Below are positions 12,756 through 25,197 of a DNA stretch of 64,000 bases, piece after piece; within the stretch, counting starts at the first letter, position 1, and each line of letters starts with the position of its first letter. The stretch covers positions 248,001-312,000 of the forward strand of contig JANUWF010002013.1 of the NCBI GenBank assembly GCA_026120185.1. Reading direction: 5' to 3'. Below the pieces are notes generated by a model. The model did not search any database. It saw nothing but the letters and a program-made list of their open reading frames with translations, and was not told the origin of the DNA. A program made the translations under genes and the position numbers. The stretch comes from Voacanga thouarsii (taxonomy: Eukaryota > Streptophyta > Magnoliopsida > Gentianales > Apocynaceae).

Positions 12756-14161
12756 TGATAGGGGCTAAAATCTTCATTATTTTACTAGTTATTTGAGGTT
12801 GTCTTGAGATACTTTTGTTGTAAGAACTAGGCATATTCCTTTCTATTTGACATTTTACTTGTAAAAAATATTTTTGACAAATTTGTGTAGATTTAATTTG
12901 ATTTCGAGCTAAAAATGAACAATTCCAAAGCAGACCTAGCGCCAGGCCCAGCCATGGGACAAGGCGCCGGGTCCATTCTGGTCAAATAGCAAAAACGGAG
13001 AAAATTTGAGGACAAAAATAGATTGGACCCGATGCCAAGTGGCTCGACTGGACTCGGTGCCAGGTTCACTCGACATAGAGGCGGTTTTGCACGAATTTAG
13101 TTTTTTCTAAAGGATTTTGGTATTTTCTGAATTCTACTCAAACTAGACTTCTCCAGCAACGAATTTTGGTATCAAGGAGGCCTATAAATACAAGAAAAAC
13201 ACAACAGAAATGTGCGATTTGAAGGATCCAAGCTAGCTACTCAATCACCACTCAAAGGAGCATTGTTCAAAAGAGGTTTTCAAGAGAAGAAGAAGGACTT
13301 GCCTATGAGTTTTATCTTTTATCCTTTGTTTAGTTTTCTAGAACAATTATGTGCTTAATGTTTTGCTTGTAATTTGATATTATTTTGGAGATTATGATTT
13401 TGAGTTAATTGGAATTCTTGATGAATCTATTGTTATCTTTGGTATTTAATTGCTTGTTTTTCTTACAGAGTTGGTTGCTTGATTTTGTTATTAACTTACT
13501 TGAAAAAGAGATTAGTAATGACTTCAATTAATTAATTTCATATTTATTATCTCTTAACTTGCTTGAAAAAAGGGTTAATTGTCTAGAACATTGGTAATCA
13601 AAGGTTGGTTAGTGATTGCTAGAATATAGATTCATTGGCTAATTTCATGTTTATAAGGAATTAAGCTTAATGAATGTTTTGGTTATGTTAGCTTGATTGA
13701 CAAATCTGTTAATTTAATCAAAAGATAGTAATTCCATGGATTGAAAAACGAAGTGGAATTTACATAAGTAGATTCATGACTCGGAAAATGATTGAATTTT
13801 ACTTTATATTCCTTCATAATGCCAAGACGACAATTAATTGTGATGAATGCTAATTGATTCAATCTTATGTTTTCAAGATAATTGTCTAGTTACATGAACT
13901 TGCATCCTTGAGTTATATCTATTTTTATATTTATTTATTTTACTTTTTATTCTCTTCTAATTTTATTGGCTAAACAATAAAAATTTGGGTAAAGTAAGGT
14001 AGGAGCCTAAGTTTTCATGGATTCGATACTTACTTTTCCCTATACTATATGATAGGTATACTTGCCCCGTATGTGTGGTTTTAGTGGTTAGCATTTTAAT
14101 TAAAATTTTATTAATTGTATAATTTTTTGGTTGTATTTTCCACACTAAAAAACACACATCA
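12756..14161 (+). mobile_element. Solo LTR, 1406 bp, inside the hAT element
   Basis: Starts TGATAGGGGCTAAAATC, ends AACACACATCA, with perfect 5-bp flanks AGTCA (12751-12755 and 14162-14166). A plausible TATA box, CCTATAAATAC, lies near 13181, followed by a leader-like stretch, so plus-strand transcription is likely. The 3' half contains blocks (GCTTGAAAAAAGGGTTAATT, near 13560) of a kind I associate with Athila/Tat-group Ty3 LTRs, but family placement is inference. No internal region is present, so this is the product of LTR-LTR recombination or the remnant of such an event. Confidence 0.85.
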
Positions 14162-14311
14162 AGTCATGAAAAGATAATTCGTGGTTCAGATACTTAGTAA
14201 GAAGGAATAATCAAATTGAAATAATGGATTTATCTAGGATCATAAGTGAGTAAATATTAAAAATACTTATATTTTTAAACGTATTATATGTATCAATTTT
14301 TTATATATATG

Positions 14312-14317
14312 TTATAT

Positions 14318-14350
<33 letters not shown>

Positions 14351-14387
14351 ATGTATATATACATATGTATATGTATATGTATATATA
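14312..14387. repeat. (AT)n / (TATGTA)n simple repeat, target of LTR family B
   Basis: Alternating TA/TATG sequence directly left of the LTR at 14388. The ATATA target duplication lies in this repeat, so the duplication alone is weaker evidence here than elsewhere. Confidence 0.85.
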
Positions 14388-17300
14388 CGTAACACCTCAC
14401 CTTTTTACTTTCGGTTGGTTACTACCTGTAATAGGATGAGAATTTATATCAACGGCCAGAACAAAAGTTGATCGGTGTATTGAGACGAACACTCTGGAGA
14501 AATAAAATTTTGTCGGGACCTGGATGTAATTATTGGATTTGTTTTACCCGAACCCTAAATTTTTGGAAGGCTATTAAGATTAACAGAATAAGAATTTTAG
14601 GGTACTCTAGAAAGAGAAATTGATCAATGTAATGAGGCACACGTTTTGGTGCGAATTATGCTACCCGGGGTATCGGGGGCATTTTCGTCATTTTGACCGC
14701 GCTCATGACTTTGACCGCAAATTTGACCAAGTAGAGAGGGAATTGAAGAATTTAAGTGTTACCAATGGATTCAATGGAATTTTTGGAGTTGGGTAGTGAA
14801 ATAAAATATTTTTCATTACGGACCCGATTTTGGTCATTTCTGAAGAAAATGAAAAAATTACGGTTGGAAATGGGACGTGTGGCTTCTTATAATTGGTGGA
14901 TGAAAATAAGTGTCGTTTAGTGATTGGTTAATGAGGCCAAGTGTTTCTATTTGATTGGTTGTGATAAAAAAAAAAAAAGGAAGAAGAAATAAAGAAGAAT
15001 GGCCCATAAGAAATAAATAAGAATGGTTCACAAGAAATACATAAGGATGGCCCACAAGCATGAAAAGTTTGACCAAGTTGGACCACCTTTTTGACTTTAT
15101 TTGACCAAGCTTAATTAAGCTAATCTTGATTTGAGTAAGTTAATCAAGGTTGATTATGCATGGCCATGCAAGATTAGAAAATATCTATAATGTTCTAAGA
15201 GTTTTTACCTTTTTTTATAAATTTCTTTAAGGTTCTAGAACACTCTAAAGTTTTCCATAAGTTTCTACAAGTGATGAGTCATCACCTAAAGCTTTCTAGA
15301 AATTGTAGTTAATCATTCCATGTGTACCAAGAGTCCTACATAAGCCATGACAAAAGCATGTGATGTAAGGCATTACATAAGCAAAGCTTCCTATACAAGC
15401 CTTCTAACATCTATAAATAGGCCATGAAGACCAACTAAAATGGCTTTAGATAGCCAGAATTTTGGAGCAAACAAGAGAGAAAAGGGAGAAGAGAAAAGAA
15501 AAGGAAATAGAGAAGAAAGAGAGGGAGAAACCGAAAATAGAGAGGAGAGAAAGAGAGAGAGAAAAGCAAGAAGATGCTTGGACTGTCCAGCCTCCAAATG
15601 CAGCAAAGAAAAGGTAAAGATCTACCTTACTTGAAGTAAAGTTATTATATAAAGCATGGAGATCATTTTGGTATATATATTGTGAGAAGTTTATGTGTGA
15701 TAGTTAGGTGAAGTTGTATGAAAGCTGTCCTTGTGTGCAGAAAATTCTGGGAGGTTTTATGTTCAGTAAATATGTAATGTTTCTGGATTTGAACGAAGCA
15801 GGCATATATCTTTGTAGCTAAGGATCATAGAGACATTTTAGAACAAGTTTGACGTTAATCGGATTTACGGATCAAAAGTTATGGTGAAAATAGTAAAAGG
15901 TGCCAAACCAGTGACGGGATTTTTACTACTAGAACTTTGTGTGCAAAACTGAACAGAATGGACAATAGAATTGCTACTCCATGAATTGGAACTAGTAAAG
16001 GAATGTCTTAAGGATATTTTACAATTGGTTTGACATCATTTGGATTTGTGGATTAAAAGTTATGGGCAAAACAAGTTAGGGTGTCAAACTGGAAAATTGC
16101 AGAATGTTAAGGAAAGAATGAATAGTGAAACTAAGTCAAAACTACTGAGGCTGTTTTTGCCCAGTACCATGATGCTGGAACCAGAAACCTAAAAACGGCC
16201 TATACTGAATTAAAGTTAAGAGTCTCACGGTCATTTTGGTATATCATGGAGCCAAATCGGAGCTGTAAATAAAAAGTTATGTGCAAAACAAAATGGTGTG
16301 TCAAACCGGTGAAATTCCAGAAAAGTAGTCCGAAAATGAATGGACTTAAGAGTGATTAATTATGTGATTTTGGACAAAAAAATTAGGGAAACATGAAGTG
16401 AATCCCTTTTTTATGAAGTGAGGAAGGATGTGGAAAAAGGAAAATAGAAGAATTGATCAAACGATGTGAACGAAAGTTGAACGTTTTTCTTAAGTATCGG
16501 CTAACCGTCAGCCCCAACGGCTAAACGACGGTTGAACGTCGGCTAACCGTCGGGCACGTCGGCCGGACGTCGGCTACCCGACGGCTATTTTTTGGCTAAA
16601 CAACAATTGACCCGAAAACAATGTTTGGTGTAGGTTTAGCGACAAATAGCTAACAAAATGTCAAAAACGATAGGAACGGAGGTTAGACGGTCGTGAACAG
16701 AATGAGAAGCTTAGGACACAAGGTGAGTCCCATTGATTTCTAAACTTTTTTAAAGGCTAGTGTGCTTTGATTTTCTATGAAATTCTATGTTTTATGCCAT
16801 TTTCAAAATCCTCGAATATGTTTAAGGTTTACATGAGAAACATTTGCTTTTATGCTATTTCGGACTCGAATAAATTTCATATTCAGCTTGGAAACTTTCA
16901 TGGATGTTTAAAACACGAATTTGTGAATTTAGTCCTTTTCGGATTAAATATTTGGGATTTCTGAAAAATGGTAAATTTTGGAATCGGATATTTGAAGAAT
17001 AATCCAAGTATCCTTATTGGAATATTTTATGAAAACTCTTGGAACTCGGGTATTCGGTAAAAAACCGAAATATCCTTATTGGAACTTTTGTGAATATTTT
17101 TCAAATCAGGTAAGGGTAAAATGACCCGGATACCCTCAAAAAGTCTTTTGAAATCTGATATGGGTGAAATGACCCGAATACCCTTGAAAAATGACTTTTG
17201 TGATCAAGTACGGCCCCAGACAATAAGAAATGTTATGATTTGAATATCCTACGAGATTGGATGACCCTCTGGCCTGATCAGTCAGATGGGGTTGGTGTTG

Positions 17301-18173
17301 TTTCGTTGAGTACTCAACAGGAACTTTGATCTTTGTACTAGCCCATGTTAGAGATAGACGACCCCAAGTAACCTAATCAGTTCTGGGGATTGTCTTACTC
17401 GAAACAGGGCAACAGGACATTGTGATGAGTCGTCCCTGGCTAGCCGTTGTGAGCCCGGCAATTGCCTGTTGATTATGATTGGTGGGTTGTTCACATGAGA
17501 CTGAGCGGAGACACTCGGTGTGTTCAACCCCTTGCCACCTCGATGGTGATTGACGTCAGGATTGGGACCCCTGACTTATGGTGGCAAGTAAAAGATCCCT
17601 AAGTGCACGGTGAGGTACATGGTACGCTTCTCACCCGTCCGGAATGACACGGGTGACGTACTGTAAGGCGCAGTCCCTGGCACAAGAGACTGTGTAGCCG
17701 TAGGCGAAGTTCTTTGAACTTTGCACGCGGGTCGCACTTCTAGATGGGGAAGAACCCTATTTATTGAATTGGGGGCCGTGTGTTTGAAAATTACTATTTT
17801 TCAAACGTATATGATAAAATGACCTGAATTTATCAATTATTGCTATTTTCCCTGTTATATAATTTACTTCAACAAAGATTTTGAAAATCGACTCTCTTTT
17901 AAGGGAAACACTGGCACACACACGGGACTCACTGGGTGATTTTTCACTCACACGTGTCCTTTATCTTACTTTTTTTTGTAGGATCCAGAATTGGAAGAAC
18001 CTACGGATAGAGGACAATACCACAGTGACAACAGAATAGGTCCGGATGTCTCCTCTTTGGACCTTATATACTCTGTTGATTATTCGTTATAAAGACCCCT
18101 TGTCTAGGTATCTGGACGGGGCAATACCCAATATTCGTATGCTTCTACTATTACCTTCAATAGGGGTCTTACA
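14388..18173 (+). mobile_element. Solo LTR, family B copy 2 (3786 bp), inside the hAT element
   Basis: Starts CGTAACACCTCACC (first base changed from T), ends GGGGTCTTACA, with 5-bp flanks ATATA (14383-14387 and 18174-18178). It is related in inverted orientation to 5198-8661. A good TATA box, CTATAAATAG (about 15412-15421), is followed by a purine-rich stretch (15465-15580) like a retroelement leader, which suggests plus-strand transcription. Downstream, about 15800-16330 holds three degenerate repeats of roughly 200 bases, and 16497-16590 holds a GC-rich cluster of CGGCTAACCGTCGG-type motifs absent from the other copy. No internal genes, so solo LTR. Confidence 0.85.
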
Positions 18174-21100
18174 ATATACATTAATTAGGCAACTTAATTT
18201 TATTTTTTCTTCTTTTCTATTTTTGTCCCAAAAGGTTAAGGGATTTTCAAAATAACAGATGCTTATATATATACACACCCACACGCTTATACATATAGAA
18301 TCATAAAATATGAGTATATATTATTAGTATGTGAAAATAATATGTATATATAAATATATGTATCTATATTTATAAAATTATTGATTTAAAAGTATTTGTA
18401 TTTATAATAATAAATGTATGTGTATATTTTATTTATTCTTATTTCTCTAATATTCTAAACATTGTATTTTTAATTTTTTTAAATAATTTGACAAAGCGTA
18501 CTTTAGATAAGTTTATTCATAAAATTTATTGTTCTTAAAATTTTTTATTATTGTATATATATGTAAAAAGACGTTTATGAAATAGTTTAAATTAAAAAAT
18601 TCTTGTTCTATTGCAATTTTTAAATTTCTTTGTTTAAATTTTAGATTTAAATCTATGCATAGCTTAAATGTTCTTTTTTCTTCCTCCCCCCCCCCCCCAC
18701 CTTTTCTTTTTTTTTTTTGGAAGGAAATGATTTAAAATTTGAACTATTTTGTTTTGCAAATTATTAGGTAAGTATGAATAGGAGTAATTAATTACCCCTA
18801 TCTTGCGAATATCCTACAAAAAGGAAACAAAACCATAATATAAATATATTTCAATGTAGAAAAGAATTTATATTCATCAATTTCACAATAGAGGCATTAT
18901 TAAATTAATTAACACAAAAAATAAAACAAGTAATAGAATTTAATAATTTAATAATAGAGCTTGTATTTTAGTTATGTTAGCTCAAAACAAAAAAAAATAT
19001 AATTAAAAAATAGAACTTATTTAAGCTAATATTATATTAGCTCATATAATAAAAAAAATGAGCTAATAAAAAAATAAGATAAAATAAATGTTCCTTGCCC
19101 ATTATTCAACAATTCAACCCTACCTAGCCCATCTTCCTTTCTTAGTTTCTCTGTGTTTTTCACCCGAAGCACGCCGCTGCCCTCTCGAGCCCAAACTTAG
19201 TTCATATCATCTGCTTCTTTGTTGCGCAGCTTACACCTCCTCAGATACAATTACAGAAATTTGAACACCAGTTCAAGGTTAAGAAGCCCTCCTTTTCTCG
19301 TTGAGTTGGTATTTTTTTTCCTAAAATTTGAACATCAATTCAGATTAAATCTTCTAGTGACTAATTTTGAGCCTTTAGTTGGATTAAATTTGATGGCTTA
19401 AGATACTGTTGGTGCCTTGCTTATTGAATAAAGTAATTTGCGCTTTTAATTTGCATTGGGGTTTTGATTTGAATCTTCTGACGGGTTTTGTTGATGGAGG
19501 ATTTTAGTGAAAGAAAATTCTCTTTTCTTATTTTTTTCTTAGGTCTACTTGGGATGTGCTACTACCTAATCTTGGGATGTTGTGCTGTGTAGTTTGCCAT
19601 TGTTTGGCTACTTTTGTCTTCTCCACTAGTAGTATTCTTTTTTTCTTTTTTTTTTTGTTAGAAGGAATGTAGGAGCCACTACCACTAGCATTGCTTCCTC
19701 CATGGAGGCGTGACCCCAGAAAAAGGCTACACTGTTGTGATGTTTCCGAATATAGCCAAAACGTCCATTGTAGCTATATGGGAAGATGAACCCTTCATTA
19801 CAACCTCACCAGAATAGTAGAAGGAAATCATTAGGTATTTGGTTCATGAACTAATTAATAATATCACAAGTAGATTCAAACTTTTGACCTTGGTTCTTGG
19901 GCTAATGGCACTATACTTTTTGGCATTTGAACCACCTTGCAAAAACTGTGCACTAGGAAGACCTTGAACTTCTTGCATTTGCTTTAGTTCATGAACTAAT
20001 TAATAATATCATTGTTGCTCAGCCTTTGTTTGATTTTGACCAAGTTTGAGGCCCAATAATAGACTTGCCAACTAGCTACTATTGCACATCCTGTTTGTTT
20101 AGATTAAAGGATTGGTCTGTAAATTTGTTTACAATAGAACATCAATTTTATTTATTTATTTTTTTACTAGACTATTGTTCGAGAAATCAATAGGAGGAAA
20201 ATGGATACGAAGAAGTAATTTAGAAACTGGTATCAATAATTTACACCAACACACAAAATCTTTGCATAGCTTTACTCATATGTTACCTACTCTTGATTTT
20301 GTACACTATAGTGTTTGGAGCAATTTTACTTGGGAAATAATTTGCCAAAGGTGATACTTCCTACTTTTATATGACCTTTATAGACGTTTTCCAATAATTA
20401 GCTATACATTTGACTTTTCAAATCATATAGCTGCTTTTACCATTGAGTTTTGGACATTTATATTAGCCCCCAAAAGTGGTCTATCCATCTATTTGAGCAA
20501 CACTCTTATATAGCACTAAGCAGGGATTGAAATAATTTTTTTTTTTTGTTTTACTCAAAAAATTATATATTGTTTATAAAATGCATTTTGAATGATTCTT
20601 CATTTGTGTTTCTATGACACAATTTTTTCTAGAAGTAAGAATAGAACATCATTTTTTTTTTAAAGGGGAACTTGCTAAGTGGAAAAGGGGGTGTAGATAC
20701 AGGGAATGATGGGACTTCCTCCAAGCAAGGAGGAAGTTGACTTTCTGGTAGAACATAATCAATTAGAAGAAAATATTAAAAACAAACTATTGAAAATAGT
20801 TACTATAACAAAATCCATTCTACCAAATTAGATGAAAATATTTTTAAAAAAACAATTGAAAATAGCTACTATAATTGAATCCATTTAGTTGTTAGATTTG
20901 CTAAAAACTTGAAGACCCTTCATACTATACATGTTGAATAGCATAAAGTTTTGAGCAATTTTTTACTTTGTTTTTAGCATATGAGGTAGCTTCTGAGAAG
21001 TAAGTGGAAGATTTTTTTTTTTCTTTTTTTTTTCTTCAGTGTGGATGAACATTATCTTGTAAAATCTTTCAATTCTAATTCTCATATGGGTGAAAGAATT

Positions 21101-21383
21101 GATCATCCCTTTTAACATTCTATCTTTTCCCTCTTTAGTTCTCAACTGATGGCTAACAATACGAAATTCATGAAATTACCATTGCTACTCCATAACTATA
21201 ACTTCTTTTTTGACCAATTTAGATGTGGTTGGTTATTGCAAAAATGAGGAATATGAACAGAATAAGCTGATATTTTCTCGTGCTAATATTCCACTATTAC
21301 ACATATACTCTACCATTGTACTTAGGGTTATTTTCTACTAATCAATATTCATTATTTACATATTTACCTTTTCAACTTAATAG
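18174..21383. other. hAT 5' non-coding region before the transposase
   Basis: AT-rich, with no open frame resembling a known protein. A run of 14 or so C lies near 18686-18699. A GC-richer patch near 19150-19230 (CACCCGAAGCACGCCGCTGC) could be an untranslated first exon of the transposase gene, but this is a guess. A 25-bp segment (GTTCATGAACTAATTAATAA and following) occurs twice, near 19845 and 19986. Confidence 0.5.
20768..20885. repeat. Short tandem duplication, about 62-bp unit, two diverged copies
   Basis: Two adjacent units share AAAATATTWAAAAA...ATTGAAAATAG, then a CTACTATAA-like segment and ATCCATT. Located in the non-coding 5' region of the hAT element. Confidence 0.6.
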
Positions 21384-23718
21384 ATGTCACATCAAGATCA
21401 AGTTAGTAAAAATTTAATCAAACTCATGGAAGAAACTACTTCAACCCCACACGATAGTAGCAATCCAATGTCATATCCTATGCAACAAGTGAATATAGCA
21501 GTTGATGACAGTATTGAACCTGAAGTTGGAGAATCTCAACAGCTAAAAAGGCAAAGTGATGTTGGGCCTATTGGAAGGCAAAAATTAGCGGTGTGGAGTC
21601 ATTTGAAGCAAAAAATGATAAATGGTAAACAAAAAACTAAGTGTATTTGTTGCTCTCAAGAGCTTGTTGATGTCGCAAAAAATGGAACAAGACATTTAAA
21701 GGATCACATGAAATCAAGCAAAAAGAGAAAGCAATAAGACATTAGACAAAGTTTTTTAGCAAGGAAGGTAACTGATCCTTCTTCAAACGTTACACAAATG
21801 TTGACCTTTGTTTTTTAACAAGAAGCAGTGATGAGAGATCTTGCTGAGATGGTAGTTATCCATGAATATCCATTGTCTATGGTAGATCATTTTAGATTTA
21901 GAAAATATTCAAACTCTCTGCAACCTTTGTTCAAGATGATCTCAAGAAATGCTTTGAAGAAAGATATCTTAAAAATTTTTTATGATGAGAAAAAAAAGAT
22001 AATGGCTTTACTGAACAAAAATCGTGGGAGGATTACTGTCACTTGTGACTTGTGGACTGCTAATCACAAAAACAAGTCTTATATGGTTATCACTGCTCAT
22101 TTTGTTGATAATGCTTCACAATTGCAACATAGAATTTTGAGGTATTTTTTTTGTCTTAGCTTTTTTTCTTGAATTCAATTGTTTACTATAAAGTAAAGCA
22201 ACTAGTTAGTCAATACTTACACATTTGCTCTTTTTTTGTGTTATTAAAAGGTTTATCTATGTGTCATATCCTCATACAAGTGAAATACTTGCTAAAGTTT
22301 TGGAAGAAAGCTTCTTCGATTGGAACATTGATAGGAAGTTATCTACAATTACACTTGATAACTATTCTAGTAATGATACCATTATTGAAAATCTCTTGGG
22401 AAAGCTTCAACCCAACTCTCTTATGTTACATGGGAGTTTACTCCATATGCGTTGTTGTGCACACATCCTAAATTTTATTATTCAAGATGGATTGTCAGTT
22501 ATACATGAAGAGATTGAGAAGATTCATGACATGTTAGATTTTAGACAGCTTCACCTAAGAGACAGTAGAGATTTGAAGAAGCTGCACATCAAATAGGTAC
22601 TCCAGGTTCCACGAAGCTAATTTTAGATTGCAAAACTAAATGAAATTCAACCTTTTTTATGCTTTCAACTGCATTGTCATACAAGGATGTGTTTTATAAG
22701 CTAAAACATAGGGAGCATTTATATATCTACTTGTCAATTGAAGAAGATTAGGTTGTGGCACAAGAGATTTGTGATCATTTGTGCATATTTTATGAGGCTG
22801 CCCAAATATTTTTGAAAACAAACTCTCGAACTATAAATTTGTCTTTCCTTACTATTTTTAATATTAGAATGGAGTTAGAGAAATGGCTTGCAAGAGAGAA
22901 TCAATTGGAAAAATTAATGGCTGAAAAGATGGTTTATAAATTTAATAAATATTGGAGAGATGTGCATGTAATTATAGGTGTAGCTATAGTATTAGATCCA
23001 TGGTATAAGATGACTTTGGTGGATTATACTTTTCCATAAATATTTGGTGATGATGCTCCTATGAAGATTGAGAAAATCAAGAAGTTTTGTTGTGATTTGT
23101 TTCATGAATACAAGTAAAAAAAAAAGAAGAAGTATTCAAGTCAGTTAACAACTTCCTTGTCATTTCAATCTCTTCAATAACTTGGAAATCAATCAACGAC
23201 AACAGTAGAAAATAGACTTGCTGGATTTTATAATTTGTAGAACAAAATAAGAATAACTTGCAAAAAAAGATAGAGTTTGATCAATATTTGGAGGAAAATG
23301 TGTTACCATGGAGTAGTAGGGAATTTGATATCTTAAATTGGTGGAAGTCAAATGAAACCAAATATCCCATTCTTCACCTGATTGCTAGGGATATATTTTG
23401 TATTTTGGTATCCACAGTTGCTTCAGAGTCTATATTTAGTACTAGAGGAAGGATGGTAAATCCACATCGCAGTAAATTTCATCCAAATAAACTTGAAGCT
23501 TTTATGTGTGTCAAAAATTGGTTGTGTATGGATATTTGTGCTAATAGTAAAGGTATATATATAATAAATATAGTTTATGAATTGCGTCATCATTATATTT
23601 ATATTTTAATTAATTAATGCTTTTATATGTTCTTTTTTGAATGCTATAGAGTTTGGCTCTATTTTAGAAGACTTGGATGCCGATGATGAGAGTGGGGTAA
23701 TTTTTTTTAAAACTTATT

Positions 23719-23760
<42 letters not shown>

Positions 23761-23875
23761 GTATTGTTGATGTTTTGCTTTATTAATATTTTGAATAATT
23801 TACATAATATTTAAAAAATTACTAACAATATTTCTTTTCTAGGTAAGTGGGACTACCAAGGTTGGACTTGAATGA
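21384..23875 (+). pseudogene. hAT (Ac-type) transposase, disrupted
   Basis: Chosen start ATG 21384 follows AACTTAATAG. First comes a BED zinc finger with C-x2-C (KTKCICC) and H-x3-H (RHLKDHMKSS). Next is the RNase H-like core, with CDLWTANHKNKSYMVITAHF and, after a clean 109-bp intron (22142-22250, in phase), LSTITLDNYSSNDTIIENLL and MRCCAHILNFIIQDGL. A DUF4413-like part follows (KFNKYWRDVHV, VLDPWYKM), then the C-terminal hAT dimerisation domain (FDILNWWKSNETKYPILHLI, STVASESIFSTRGRMVNPHR). Two more introns fit (23553-23649, 23697-23842), ending at TGA 23873-23875. Lesions include stops at 21735 and about 21817, a frameshift near 22560, tryptophan-to-stop changes at 22641 and 22749, and a stop near 23037. 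It once excised and reinserted its element; now dead. Confidence 0.9.
23722..23757. repeat. (TA)n microsatellite in last hAT intron
   Basis: About 36 bases of TA alternation between the penultimate and last inferred exons of the hAT transposase. Confidence 0.95.
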
Positions 23876-24471
23876 AGTTCGGATTTAGCAACTACAACTT
23901 TTCTTAACTTAAATTATTTTATGTTTAAGTAGGGATATTCTTTACATTGTATTGTTTGTTGAACTTGGTTATTTCATGCATCATTTGCTTATTTACGTTT
24001 TTAATATCTTTGACTCTGGGGTTGTATTTCCATTTTGTTGTCTTGGCTTGTGTTTCCATTTTGTAGATTGATATGTGGTGGGACAATTGGACTTGTAGCA
24101 GTTGAATTCCCTCTTGTGAAAATAATAGGTCTTTGTCCTTTGTTTCTATGAAGTTAGGAATTTTATATTTACATGGGTCATTAAATTTAGGTTGAGATGT
24201 GTTTAACTTATGGAATAAAGTGTTTAGCATTCTTAGGTTTGTTGTTGGGCCGCTGGGCTCAAACTGGGGCCCCGCATCCCTGGTTCCTTACTAGGCTGAA
24301 ACTGGGCCCCCACCTCCCGGTTCCCCAGATCGGGGATTATTTTGTCCACAGTGGGCCAGGGGCTAGGATCCTTGTCTCTCCCTGTGTCGGGGACGAGGAG
24401 AACTAGGGATATGTAGGGGCGAGGTCGAGATTTCTAGTCCTCGGCCTGCCTCAGCCCCGTTGCCATCCCTA
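23876..24471. repeat. hAT right end: 3' region, GC-rich subterminal zone and terminal repeat
   Basis: After an AT-rich 3' untranslated stretch, 24240-24459 turns GC-rich with repeated TGGGGCCCC, CCCCAGATCGGGG and GGGGACGAGG-type motifs, mirroring the left end. It finishes with TTGCCATCCCTA and the second GGTTATAC. Confidence 0.75.
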
Positions 24472-24479
24472 GGTTATAC

Positions 24480-25192
24480 GGAGTGATAACAACTAGCCAA
24501 GATGAGTATCGCTTTCCCAATATTCTAATATTCCAAAGGGTATAATACCATTTGTGCATATTCCTACACTAACATTCCTTACCTCGTCTACAAATTCAAG
24601 ATAAATACGATCAAAATGCTGCCATACTTCACTATTTCTAGGATAATTTATCACACCTTGCTTAGTAGGGCTCTCTGAATGGCATCTCATGTGCTTTGCA
24701 GTTTTTTTCAATCATAAAGTCTTTGCAATCTTGGCGTAATTGGCAAATAATACATTTACCTAAAGGGGATTTCTTTCTGCTGATTATTTTTTCCTAGCTT
24801 CCTACCACTCATGTACTAAGGATAACTGTAATACTTGCAATCTCTCCTATTAACATCATCTCTCCAATAAATCATACAACTATTGGTGTAAATATCAATC
24901 ATCTAAATTGGTAAACTAAGTCTGAAAACAAACTTCTTTGTTTGGTAGAAGTCATCGGGCTTCTTGTTCCTTTGAGGCAAAACCTCCTTCATCAATTGTA
25001 TGACTTGATTAACGCACTTGTCCAACATGTTATTTTCTAATTTAATGTTGAGTAATCGAGATACTACAGACAGAAGCTAGTGGCTTGTGCATCCTTTAAA
25101 TATAGGAGTCTCTGCAGCTCTCAACGTGTTATAAAATTTCTAAGCCTCAAGATTAGGAGATTCTTTAATAGTAGGGGAAGATGAATCTTGTT
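24480..25192 (-). pseudogene. CACTA tnp2 transposase, first half of core
   Basis: The minus-strand reading from 25192 contains LRAAETPIFKGCTSH, LLNIKLENNMLDKCVNQVIQ, LMKEVLPQRNKKPDDFYQTK, then MRCHSESPTKQGV (family: MRWHAE) and VSVGICTNGIIPFGI (family: LGLCTDGFNPFG). These are the standard opening blocks of the tnp2 core. A frameshift after NGIIPFG and stops before and after the hAT site (reading SCYHSV, stop, PTPIDM, stop) show it was already decaying or has decayed since. It joins 11890-10792 when the hAT element is removed. Its upstream neighbour is separated by the Copia LTR at 25198. Confidence 0.85.
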
Positions 25193-25197
25193 GAAAA

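Larger units (their letters stand above)
11899..24471 (+). mobile_element. hAT (Ac-like) transposon inserted in the CACTA tnp2 gene
   Basis: The element has perfect 12-bp inverted termini, TAGGGATGGCAA (11899-11910) and TTGCCATCCCTA (24460-24471), and a perfect 8-bp target duplication GGTTATAC (11891-11898 and 24472-24479). Both features are diagnostic for hAT, and the termini resemble the Ac/Ds type. It contains a broken hAT transposase on the plus strand (21384-23875). Two solo LTRs sit inside it (12756-14161 and 14388-18173). Without them the element is still about 7.4 kb, long for hAT, so further insertions or expansion at 18174-21383 are likely. It splits the tnp2 reading frame of the older CACTA. 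It is not autonomous now because its transposase is disrupted. Confidence 0.92.

Noticed and set aside
15440..15634. Lys/Glu/Arg-rich 64-codon frame
   Set aside because: Translation of the purine-rich leader of LTR family B; low complexity, no conserved counterpart in the other copy.
24197..24406. Plus-strand 69-codon frame as a gene
   Set aside because: It lies in the GC-rich subterminal region of the hAT element and matches nothing recognised.
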